From NCBI GenBank assembly GCA_938044055.1, contig CALIQO010000104.1, forward strand, positions 1-5,461: a stretch of 5,461 nucleotides of DNA, given 5' to 3'. The notes beneath the pieces were generated by a model. The model did not search any database, was not told where the DNA came from, and was given only the letters and a program-made list of their open reading frames with translations. Of the stretch, positions 1 to 5,461 are shown one piece after another (positions within the stretch are counted from its first letter, which is position 1; the number at the start of each line of letters is the position of its first letter). A program made the translations under genes and the position numbers. This DNA is from an uncultured Saprospiraceae bacterium (GTDB lineage: Bacteria; Bacteroidota; Bacteroidia; Chitinophagales; Saprospiraceae).

Positions 1-162
1 AATGGGTCTCATCGGAAACCACTTCAGATCACCTATGTGCCAAATGGAAAACTCAAACAATGAATTCATACTTCACCAAGAGCTTAAGCATCTAAATCTT
101 ATAGCAGAATCTATGGTTCATATATAGTGCTGCTATCCCAGTAATATCAATCAAGAAAAAAC
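1..162. other. left-edge stretch with no firm gene
   Basis: No convincing gene or RNA is visible here. On the plus strand, frame 1 is open from the edge and ends with TGA at 61-63, giving a 20-residue tail (ending YVPNGKLKQ). Frame 2 is open from an ATG at 2 to a TAG at 125-127 (41 residues). On the minus strand an ATG at 67-69 opens a frame that runs off the left edge (begins MNSLFEFSIW). At most one of these is real, and the window is too short to choose. From about 128 to 162 there is only AT-rich leader of the aspartate kinase gene. I saw no TTTG / TAnnTTTG promoter pair, no Shine-Dalgarno sequence next to the ATG at 163, and nothing resembling a lysine riboswitch. Confidence 0.3.
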
Positions 163-1521
163 ATGCAATCATTTAAGGTAATGAAGTTCGGTGGAACATC
201 ACAGGGGACACCAGAACGGATGAAATCAATTCTTCCCCTGGTAGCAGATGGAGGTAAAAACATAGTTGTTCTTTCAGCTGTATCAGGCACCACGAATCAA
301 CTGGTGGAGGTCAGTAACTTATTTAAACAAGGGTCTAGTATCGAAGCCCTACAGCGGATAGCTGAAATGAAAGATTATTATGGATCTTATGCCAGATCAC
401 TCTTGTCTGGCAATGAATCTATTCTCCTTGCAGATGCGCATATACAATCTTGTCTAAGTGAAATAGAAAAGTGTGTCGCAGTAGAATTTACCGACAAGCA
501 TGAAAAAATCATTCTTGCTCAAGGCGAACTTATATCAACCTATCTATTTACAAAGTATGCTACCGAACAAGGTGTCCATGCAGTATTGATTCCGGCTCTA
601 GATTTTATGCAGACAGATGAAAACAATGAACCAGATCTTCATCTTATAGAAACAGATATAACCAAGGTTCTTACGGAGAATAGTCAATTTCAAATGTATG
701 TGACGCAAGGTTACATCTGTAAAAACAGCAGAGGAGAGATTGACAACCTTAAGAGAGGAGGAAGCGATTACACAGCGTCTATTATAGGAGCAATAACGCG
801 TGCTGAAGAAATCCAGATATGGACAGATATAGATGGCATGCAGAATAATGACCCGAGATATGTTGAAGATACACAATCTATCAAGGAGTTGTCTTTTGAT
901 GAAGCGGCAGAACTTGCCTACTTCGGCGCTAAAATCTTGCATCCATCTACCATTCTTCCAGCGAAACAAAGCAATGTTCCAGTTAGATTAAAAAACACGA
1001 TGAATCCAAGTGCCTATGGAACATATATTTCAAATCAATCTGGTAATCAAGAAATAAAAGCCATTGCTGCTAAGGATGGTATAACAGCTATCAAATTAAA
1101 AAGTGATCGCATGTTGCTCGCCTATGGATTTATGAATAGAACATTTGAAATATTCGAGAAATATAAAACTTCTGTCGATACAGTTACAACCTCTGAAGTC
1201 GCCGTTTCTCTAACCATCGATAACACTTCAGAATTACCCAGTATCACTGAGGAATTAAGTAAAATGGCCACAGTAGAAATTGATAAAAACTTGAGCATAA
1301 TATGCATTGTGGGAGATTTTATAACTGAAAAGCCTGGATACCTCGCTAAGATTTTCAATGCGATCTCACACATTCCTATACGCATGGTTTCTTATGGTGG
1401 AAGTAAGAACAACGTTACTCTTCTGGTTAATTCTGAAGATAAGATCAACGCATTGCAAGCCCTCAATCAAGGATTGTTTACAAAAGTGATTAAAGCCCCA
1501 GCCAGCACAACGGTTTCATAA
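163..1521 (+). CDS. lysC: aspartate kinase (monofunctional, LysC type)
   Basis: This enzyme phosphorylates L-aspartate with ATP to 4-phospho-aspartate, the first step toward lysine, threonine, methionine and diaminopimelate; it acts in the cytosol. The 452 residues match the size of E. coli LysC (449). The amino-acid-kinase domain spans about residues 5-290. It shows KFGGTS at 8-13, LSAVSGTTN at 37-45, GELISTYLF at 121-129, TQGYIC at 181-186, RGGSDYTAS at 198-206, WTDIDGMQNNDPR at 220-232 and EAAELAYFGAKILHPST at 247-263. Two C-terminal ACT-type regulatory segments follow: about 305-355, with VDTVTTSEVAVSLTID, and about 376-440, with IRMVSYGG. The VD.VTTSEV stretch matches the LysC segment where feedback-resistance changes occur in E. 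coli, so lysine inhibition is a reasonable inference. No homoserine dehydrogenase domain is fused. The ATG at 163 is preferred over the one at 181 because the latter would remove the start of the first beta strand before KFGGTS. No other pathway gene adjoins it. Confidence 0.96.
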   Translation: MQSFKVMKFGGTSQGTPERMKSILPLVADGGKNIVVLSAVSGTTNQLVEVSNLFKQGSSIEALQRIAEMKDYYGSYARSLLSGNESILLADAHIQSCLSEIEKCVAVEFTDKHEKIILAQGELISTYLFTKYATEQGVHAVLIPALDFMQTDENNEPDLHLIETDITKVLTENSQFQMYVTQGYICKNSRGEIDNLKRGGSDYTASIIGAITRAEEIQIWTDIDGMQNNDPRYVEDTQSIKELSFDEAAELAYFGAKILHPSTILPAKQSNVPVRLKNTMNPSAYGTYISNQSGNQEIKAIAAKDGITAIKLKSDRMLLAYGFMNRTFEIFEKYKTSVDTVTTSEVAVSLTIDNTSELPSITEELSKMATVEIDKNLSIICIVGDFITEKPGYLAKIFNAISHIPIRMVSYGGSKNNVTLLVNSEDKINALQALNQGLFTKVIKAPASTTVS

Positions 1522-1669
1522 GAGATAGGGTCATCCATCCATGCTTAACTGACTTAGAGCTTCTTGCTAATTCACTTTATCCGTGCAAGCATATTCTTTT
1601 TACGACATTATACTTATATGATGTCTATATTCGTTATAGCAGACCACTCGATTTCATTACCTTTCTTTC
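1522..1669. other. intergenic gap between lysC and the lipoprotein gene
   Basis: This 148-base AT-rich gap has no credible ORF. It contains a weak 5-bp inverted repeat (CTTGC at 1563-1567, GCAAG at 1585-1589) followed by a short T run (TCTTTTT, 1595-1601); this is too weak to call a terminator. TATATTCG at 1626-1633 differs by one base from the Bacteroidota -7 consensus TAnnTTTG, but no TTTG lies at a suitable distance upstream, so it is only a poor promoter candidate for the lipoprotein gene. The gap length suggests that the two flanking genes are transcribed separately. Confidence 0.35.
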
Positions 1670-2644
1670 ATGAAGTGGCAGATAACATTGGTTTTTCTAT
1701 TTTTTCTGGTGAGTTGTCGCAACAATAATTCGCATTCTAATGGATCGCTCTCGACCAACGATGACCCCGAGGTAATTCTTGAAGATCACGCTTCCAATAT
1801 GGTTCTTGCAAGTCATCTATATCTTAAGATAAACATACAAGATTCTACAGAAGGTTATTTCTTATTCGACAGTGGCGCAAATGGACTAATTCTAGATAAA
1901 ACTTTTGTAAAAGAGAACAGACTTTCCCTGGCTTCAAGTAAGCACTCCTATAAAACATACGGAGTAGGAGAAGGAAGTTTAGATGCAACTTATGCTTACA
2001 ATGTTTCATCAAGTTTCAATGATCATTACTTCGAATTTGATTCATGTAGAATAATGGGACTGGATTCATTACTTGGTTCTGTTCTAGATAATAAAATTGA
2101 TGGAATAATAGGCGCAGATGTATTCAGTGATTACATCATGAAAATGGATTTCGACAATCAGTATGTAAGGCTGACCAATGGTATCGATAAAAAAGATCTA
2201 GAAGACTACGTCGCCATTCCTTATAGTTATGAATATAGAAAACCAATGGTTCCTATTAACATCAGCCTCAATGAGGTAAAACAATTTCCGGCCAAATTAA
2301 TGTTTGATATGGGATCTGGAAGTGGCGTAAGTCTGACGCATAAGAAATCTATAAAAGAAAACTTGTTCTCCCATGATCATAGTCTTTTCTGTGAAGTTGA
2401 CAGCGTAAGTGGCATAGGAGGAATTTCAAGCATTTGTCTACTAGAAATAAATGCAATAGAAACAGACACACTTGTATTACAAGAAAAAGGGGAAATAGAA
2501 ATCTCCAAAGATAAGAGAGGCGCGCTGGGAATGCATACCATGTATGATGGAATACTAGGAATGGACATCATCAAGAATTACAATGTCGTTATAGATCAAG
2601 AAAAGCAAATAATATATCTTAAGAGAAGAAAGATATCACAATAA
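1670..2644 (+). CDS. aspartyl-protease-family lipoprotein with two retropepsin-like lobes
   Basis: The protein is probably exported and lipid-anchored. It starts with MKW, then a hydrophobic run, then a lipobox LVSC with the acylated cysteine at residue 16, followed by a polar Asn/Ser-rich linker to about 35. Two lobes of aspartyl-protease type follow. Lobe 1 has FLFDSGANG (64-72, candidate catalytic Asp67) and the downstream hydrophobic-hydrophobic-Gly element DGIIGADVF (144-152). Lobe 2 has LMFDMGSGSG (210-219, candidate Asp213) and DGILGMDII (293-301), then a terminal strand NVVIDQEKQIIYLKR. This is the layout of Bacteroidota proteins annotated as aspartyl protease family (Asp_protease_2-like), where a pair of lobes in one chain supplies the two aspartates. 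Lobe 2 reads D-M-G instead of the usual D-S/T-G, so activity is uncertain. The substrate is unknown. The gene stands alone, 148 bases after lysC and 112 before the next gene; no Shine-Dalgarno sequence is visible. Confidence 0.85.
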   Translation: MKWQITLVFLFFLVSCRNNNSHSNGSLSTNDDPEVILEDHASNMVLASHLYLKINIQDSTEGYFLFDSGANGLILDKTFVKENRLSLASSKHSYKTYGVGEGSLDATYAYNVSSSFNDHYFEFDSCRIMGLDSLLGSVLDNKIDGIIGADVFSDYIMKMDFDNQYVRLTNGIDKKDLEDYVAIPYSYEYRKPMVPINISLNEVKQFPAKLMFDMGSGSGVSLTHKKSIKENLFSHDHSLFCEVDSVSGIGGISSICLLEINAIETDTLVLQEKGEIEISKDKRGALGMHTMYDGILGMDIIKNYNVVIDQEKQIIYLKRRKISQ

Positions 2645-2663
2645 AAAAGACATTGGCGGTTAA

Positions 2664-2703
2664 AAGACGACTACTTAAGCTATGAAATCATGCTGTTCGT
2701 CTT
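2664..2703. repeat. imperfect inverted repeat / possible RNA hairpin
   Basis: AAGACGA at 2664-2670 is the exact reverse complement of TCGTCTT at 2697-2703. Inside it, AGC-t-ATG at 2678-2684 can pair with CAT-GCT at 2689-2694 around an AAAT loop, giving a two-tier hairpin with an asymmetric internal loop. It lies 20 bases after the lipoprotein stop codon. On the plus strand it is followed by GAAAACAAAAC rather than a T run, so it is not a classic terminator in that direction. On the minus strand the arm runs into TTTT. It could be a 3'-end stabilising structure or chance pairing. Confidence 0.35.
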
Positions 2704-2756
2704 GAAAACAAAACAACCTTTCCCATGACTTCTTATTTTGAAAGTCAAAAGAATAT

Positions 2757-2945
2757 ATGAACAAAGTTTCATCCGTAAATTTAATTTCTATTATAATAGG
2801 AGCAATCTCCATATGTGTAGGATTGTATTCACTTTTTGCTGGAGAACCATTCGACGATTATTTCTATCCATTATTCTTAGGAGTTACCATTACAGGGTCT
2901 TCTTACATTAGCTACCGCCAAGCATCGAAAAAAAAGGCAGTTTAA
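2757..2945 (+). CDS. small two-helix membrane protein, function unknown
   Basis: I do not recognise this 62-residue protein. It has two hydrophobic segments, about residues 8-28 (LISIIIGAISICVGLYSLF) and 36-53 (FYPLFLGVTITGSSYISY). A short acidic turn, GEPFDD, joins them, and a basic tail (RQASKKK, 54-60) follows. This predicts a helical hairpin in the inner membrane with both ends in the cytoplasm. The ATG at 2757 is the first in frame after a TGA at 2739, so the start is well bounded. There is no clear Shine-Dalgarno sequence, which is common in Bacteroidota. The clean transmembrane pattern and bounded start argue that it is a real gene rather than a chance ORF, but homologs are needed to prove it. 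It sits 112 bases after the lipoprotein gene and 85 before the binding-protein-like gene. Confidence 0.6.
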   Translation: MNKVSSVNLISIIIGAISICVGLYSLFAGEPFDDYFYPLFLGVTITGSSYISYRQASKKKAV

Positions 2946-2980
2946 AGCGCATTGTCTTCAATTTAATTAAGGCAATCACA

Positions 2981-3010
2981 TTTGCGTAAGCGCGAAAACA
3001 AGTATCTTAC
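2981..3010 (+). promoter_or_regulatory. candidate Bacteroidota-type promoter for the binding-protein-like gene
   Basis: TTTG at 2981-2984 is followed after 18 bases by TATCTTAC at 3003-3010. This matches four of the six fixed positions of the -7 consensus TAnnTTTG known from Bacteroidota sigma factors, with a spacing inside the reported range. Transcription would start near 3017, leaving a leader of about 14 bases before the ATG at 3031. The match is imperfect and overlaps the inverted repeat at 2981-3020. Confidence 0.28.
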
Positions 3011-3020
3011 TCCGCGCAAG
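2981..3020. repeat. inverted repeat just upstream of the binding-protein-like gene
   Basis: TTTGC-GTAAG at 2981-2990 pairs with CTTAC at 3006-3010 and GCAAG at 3016-3020. This makes ten pairs (one T-G) with a 5-base bulge at 3011-3015 and a 15-base loop. An alternative pairing, GCGCG 2990-2994 with CGCGC 3013-3017, uses the same bases. It ends 10 bases before the start codon, in the place of an operator or a 5'-leader structure. No T run follows, so a terminator for the preceding small gene is less likely. Confidence 0.4.
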
Positions 3021-3030
3021 AATATGTTAT

Positions 3031-3894
3031 ATGAAACCGACGACGATAAGATTAGGAGGAGTTCCTGAACACTTTAATCTACCTATCCATCTGGCCATAG
3101 AAAATGGTGATTTCCGATCCAGGGGATTGGCAATTGAATGGACAACGTTCAAGGGAGGGACTGGACAGATGACGAAGGCTCTGAGGGAAGGAGAAATCGA
3201 TGCATGCATCTTACTTACAGAAGGGATTATTAAAGACATTGTCGCCGGAAATCCAGCGAAAATCGTTTCTGGATATATCAACACTTCCCTTATCTGGGGT
3301 ATACATACAGGATATAAAAATGATCTTAAATATCACGGAGAGATTTACAACAGAAAGTATGGTATCAGTAGATTCGGTTCCGGTTCACATCTGATGGCCA
3401 TAGTGGACGCAACCAGTCAAGAGAAGAAATTAAATAAAGAGCAGTTTTCAATAATTAAAAACTTAGATGGTGCACTCACTTCTCTTGAAGCGCTAGATAC
3501 GGATGTTTTCTACTGGGAGAAGTTCACTACTAAACCTTATGTGGATAGTGGTCGGCTGAGAAGAGTGGGTGAATTCGTTACGCCCTGGCCGTGTTTTATG
3601 ATTGCCGCTACCGAATCTATTTTAGAAAAAGAACCTGATTCTATGATAAGGATGCTCCGGACAATCCATGATCGATGTGATGCTTTCATGCAATCTGATG
3701 AAAGCATTCCTATGGTGGCTAACCGATACAACTTAAAGGAAAAAGATGTAGAAAGATGGTACCATGCAACCGAGTGGGCCATCCATGGATGGGTAAGTGA
3801 TAAGATGCTTCGGAGTGTCATACACAACTTACAAGTGGCAGAAATCATAGCACATGATGATCACATACCTGAACTGGTATGGAAAAGAAACTAA
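3031..3894 (+). CDS. cytosolic type 2 periplasmic-binding-protein-fold protein (Ca3427/THI5-like)
   Basis: The 287 residues read as a small-molecule-binding protein of the PBP type 2 fold, in the NMT1/THI5 and substrate-binding superfamily. It resembles the uncharacterised Ca3427-like group, named from a Candida albicans protein with bacterial relatives; this assignment is from memory. Visible landmarks are the opening strand RLGGVPEHFNLPIHLA (7-22), the first-lobe segment GGTGQMTKALREGEIDACI (42-60), the crossover GISRFGSGSHLMA (111-123) and VTPWPCFMIAA (183-193). The segment YHATEWAIHGWVS (244-256) lies near the C terminus. There is no signal peptide or lipobox: the chain starts MKPTTIRLGG, directly at the first beta strand. 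It should therefore stay in the cytosol, unlike ABC-transporter binding proteins, and no permease or ATPase gene adjoins it. The ligand is unknown; thiamine-pyrimidine synthesis like THI5 is possible, but no thiamine gene is near. Its stop lies 4 bases from that of the convergent CoA-transferase gene. Confidence 0.8.
   Translation: MKPTTIRLGGVPEHFNLPIHLAIENGDFRSRGLAIEWTTFKGGTGQMTKALREGEIDACILLTEGIIKDIVAGNPAKIVSGYINTSLIWGIHTGYKNDLKYHGEIYNRKYGISRFGSGSHLMAIVDATSQEKKLNKEQFSIIKNLDGALTSLEALDTDVFYWEKFTTKPYVDSGRLRRVGEFVTPWPCFMIAATESILEKEPDSMIRMLRTIHDRCDAFMQSDESIPMVANRYNLKEKDVERWYHATEWAIHGWVSDKMLRSVIHNLQVAEIIAHDDHIPELVWKRN
3864..3881. repeat. short perfect hairpin at the 3' end of the binding-protein-like gene
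   Basis: CATACC at 3864-3869 and GGTATG at 3876-3881 form a 6-bp perfect stem with a 6-base loop, inside the last codons of the gene and 10 bases before its stop codon. No T run follows on either strand, so it does not qualify as an intrinsic terminator. On the minus strand it would lie just downstream of the CoA-transferase stop and its T-rich tail (TTTTTTAGTTTCTTTT). It may be chance. Confidence 0.3.
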
Positions 3895-3898
3895 AAAA

Positions 3899-4984
3899 TC
3901 ACTTAATCGCAAAGATGGCGGTTTTTACGCTTTTCACGATCCTACCATCTTCTAATTCTCTTTTTAGTACTAGTTCTTGAGCAGCAGGATTGTTGAATAC
4001 CTCTTCTAGATTTTTTACTTGAGCCAAGGTCACTTTTTTTTCTGTACACTTAGCAATTAATTCGTCGTAGGTAAGCGCACTGAAAGCTAGCTGTAGATGC
4101 GCACACAATTTATTTCTGTTTTGAACCCGTGCCGCATTGTCTTTAAACATTTCCATTTCTATCAGGTGCGAAAGATCCAAGCAATGACATAAATTTTCGT
4201 ATTGTGCTTGTGTACCTGTTCCTAGTATTATTGTGATTTCGTCGGCAGTAGTAAATACATCTCCATAAGGAGCAATGTTAGGATGCTGCGTTCCTAATCT
4301 TCTAGGAAGATGTCCTGCATTGAGCCAGTTGCTGGCTTGATTTGTCAACGCAGCAATAGAAGCATCGTACAATGAAACATGAACTGAACTTCCCTTACCT
4401 GTCTGTTCTCTCTTAAGTAAGGCAATCAGGACACCTTGTTTTAATTGGTGGCCAGCCATAACATCGACTAAGGCTACAGGCAATTTAACTGGATTTCCAT
4501 CTACTTCACCTGTCATATCGATCCATCCAGTTTCTGCTTGAATCATGGCATCGAACCCTGGTGTTGAATCATGCGCACCATAAGCACTTATACATCCATA
4601 AATTAATCGATCATTAAGTTTTCTTAAGCGTTCATAGTCAATGCCCAGTTTCCTAGCAGAATCGCCCTTAAAGTTACTAATTAATATATCTGCTTTTCGG
4701 ACCAGCTCTTCTACAACTTCTATATCTTTCTCATCATTTAGATCAAGGAAAATTATTTCTTTGCCATAGTTGATGCTGTGGTAGTATGCAGAATATTGAT
4801 CTGAAGGATCCTCGGACGGCAACTTCCATTTTCTTGTGATGTCGCCACCCGAATGTTTGTTTTCAATTTTAATAACCCTAGCTCCTAGCTCGGCAAAAAA
4901 AACACCTACTGCAGGTCCGGCAAGAACGCTTGCTAGTTCTACAACTACTAAATCCTTAAGCAGTGAACTGTATGTGTCTTCCAT
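3899..4984 (-). CDS. CaiB/BaiF family (class III) CoA-transferase
   Basis: Enzymes of this family move CoA between carboxylic acids through an aspartyl-CoA thioester in the cytosol; known members act on oxalate/formate, carnitine, bile acids or methylacyl-CoA. From the ATG the protein has 361 residues. The N-terminal signature is VVVELASVLAGPAVG (13-27) then AELGARVIKIEN (31-42). ADILISNFKGDSARKLGIDY follows at 98-117, and LIYGCISAYG at 127-136. PVALVDVMAGHQLKQG (169-184) contains the likely nucleophile Asp174, followed by KREQTGKGSSVHVSLYDA (191-208), the usual sequel to the catalytic Asp. HPNIAPYG (234-241) is in the second domain. It is shorter than FRC (about 428) or CaiB (about 405) and ends without the common PxLGxHT tail. 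The exact substrate cannot be told. A frame-extending TTG at 4990 exists, but the ATG at 4982-4984 is preferred. An AGAGG lies about 16 bases upstream of it, too far for a normal ribosome site. It follows the minus-strand edge gene by 45 bases and may share its transcript. Confidence 0.93.
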   Translation of the reverse strand: MEDTYSSLLKDLVVVELASVLAGPAVGVFFAELGARVIKIENKHSGGDITRKWKLPSEDPSDQYSAYYHSINYGKEIIFLDLNDEKDIEVVEELVRKADILISNFKGDSARKLGIDYERLRKLNDRLIYGCISAYGAHDSTPGFDAMIQAETGWIDMTGEVDGNPVKLPVALVDVMAGHQLKQGVLIALLKREQTGKGSSVHVSLYDASIAALTNQASNWLNAGHLPRRLGTQHPNIAPYGDVFTTADEITIILGTGTQAQYENLCHCLDLSHLIEMEMFKDNAARVQNRNKLCAHLQLAFSALTYDELIAKCTEKKVTLAQVKNLEEVFNNPAAQELVLKRELEDGRIVKSVKTAIFAIK

Positions 4985-5029
4985 ATTCAAACATAGAAAA
5001 CCTCTGGCAGAGATAACTGGATTATGGAC

Positions 5030-5461
5030 TTATTTTTTTTCTTCATTATACTTTTCCCAGTTAGGAGAACTTTCTCTCCACAAGGGTGTAGGTTCGATGT
5101 TGAGTGTATGTTCTGGGTACATAACATACCAAGTGGTGGCATTATATCTATCGAATCCCCCACCCGATATAGTGTCTTGAAAATAGTTGGTCATGAAACC
5201 CATGGCATAACCATTAGAACCAGAAATCTTGGTCCAGTTATTTTCCATTCTGAATCTAACAAATAGTGAATCATTTTCTACCGCCGGTGCCTGTCCTATA
5301 ATAGATTCTATCTGGGCGAAAACCTCTTTATCATCAAAAACAGTTAAAAAACTTGCATCTGCTACATGCTCAATACGATTACTCCCCCATCCAATCCTGA
5401 TAGGATACCCTAATCTTACCGCATCTATCAAGTCCGATTTACTGCCATAAAGTGATGTGCC
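5030..5461 (-). CDS. unrecognised protein, C-terminal 143 residues (cut by window edge)
   Basis: The frame is open to the last base of the window, so the start lies outside. The first in-frame start-like codon, TTG at 5431, is an internal leucine: upstream codons continue sensibly as GTSLYGSKSD before LIDAVRLGYPIRIGWG. The visible part reads as a single compact, beta-rich domain. It has an opening LYGS..DLIDAVRLG.PIRIGWG, then EHVADASFLTVFDDKEVFAQI, then SLFVRFRMENNWTKISGSNGY, SGGGFDRYNATTWYVMYP, and a charged tail (NWEKYNEEKK) encoded over an A8 run. I cannot name the family. The opening is vaguely like VirK-type domains, but I would not rely on that. No catalytic motif or membrane segment is seen in this part. 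An export signal, if any, would be in the missing N terminus. Stop to next ATG is 45 bases, so co-transcription with the CoA-transferase is possible. Confidence 0.8.
   Translation of the reverse strand, partial: GTSLYGSKSDLIDAVRLGYPIRIGWGSNRIEHVADASFLTVFDDKEVFAQIESIIGQAPAVENDSLFVRFRMENNWTKISGSNGYAMGFMTNYFQDTISGGGFDRYNATTWYVMYPEHTLNIEPTPLWRESSPNWEKYNEEKK

Noticed and set aside
1..162. Lysine riboswitch upstream of lysC
   Set aside because: The leader is short and AT-rich, with no recognisable multi-helix L-box core or anti-terminator arrangement.
722..778. LKRGG in place of LGRGG in the aspartate kinase ATP/aspartate motif as an active-site change
   Set aside because: Bacteroidota aspartate kinases commonly carry NLQ/KRGGSDYTAS here, so it is a lineage feature rather than a defect.
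598..969. Minus-strand ORF of 123 codons inside lysC
   Set aside because: It lies wholly within a strongly conserved aspartate kinase, and its product is low-complexity and Cys/Ile-rich with no domain pattern; an antisense shadow.
1563..1601. Possible terminator after lysC (CTTGC/GCAAG with a T run)
   Set aside because: Only 5 pairs around a 17-base loop, and the T run starts several bases after the stem; not distinguishable from chance.
1626..1633. TATATTCG as a -7 promoter element of the lipoprotein gene
   Set aside because: One mismatch to TAnnTTTG, but no TTTG or TTG at 17-23 bases upstream.
2733..2740. TTATTTTG as a -7 promoter element of the small membrane protein gene
   Set aside because: One mismatch in the element and no upstream TTTG at suitable spacing; the nearest TTG is 28 bases away.
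4836..5450. Plus-strand ORFs opposite the CoA-transferase and edge gene
   Set aside because: They are antisense to two frames with clear protein character and show no domain features of their own.

Overview
This AT-rich 5.5 kb window looks like chromosomal DNA from a member of the Bacteroidota. The best evidence is the aspartate kinase, whose core motifs (NLKRGGSDYTAS, QIWTDIDGMQNNDPR, AELAYFGAKILHPST) have the form I associate with that phylum. Weak or absent Shine-Dalgarno sequences and a two-lobed aspartyl-protease-like lipoprotein fit the same assignment. The genus cannot be named from sequence alone.

Layout. Bases 1-162 hold no firm gene, only possible ends of a gene to the left. Four genes follow on the plus strand: a complete lysine-sensitive-type aspartate kinase (163-1521), a predicted lipoprotein with two retropepsin/pepsin-like lobes (1670-2644), a 62-residue two-helix membrane protein (2757-2945), and a cytosolic protein with a type 2 periplasmic-binding-protein fold resembling the Ca3427/THI5-like group (3031-3894). 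On the minus strand lie a CaiB/BaiF (class III) CoA-transferase (3899-4984) and, upstream of it, the C-terminal 143 codons of an unrecognised protein (5030-5461) that runs off the right edge.

How the genes relate. The plus-strand genes are separated by 148, 112 and 85 bases, so they look like mostly independent units rather than one tight operon. The two minus-strand genes are 45 bases apart and could be co-transcribed. The binding-protein-like gene and the CoA-transferase converge with only 4 bases between their stop codons, so their 3' ends and terminators must overlap. Aspartate kinase starts the lysine/threonine/methionine branch, but no other gene of that pathway is visible. No mobile element, CRISPR array, tRNA, rRNA or riboswitch was recognised. 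The region reads as ordinary core/accessory chromosome. The parts most worth a second look are the transporter-less binding protein, the DMG motif in the second protease lobe, the unclassified edge protein and two intergenic inverted repeats.
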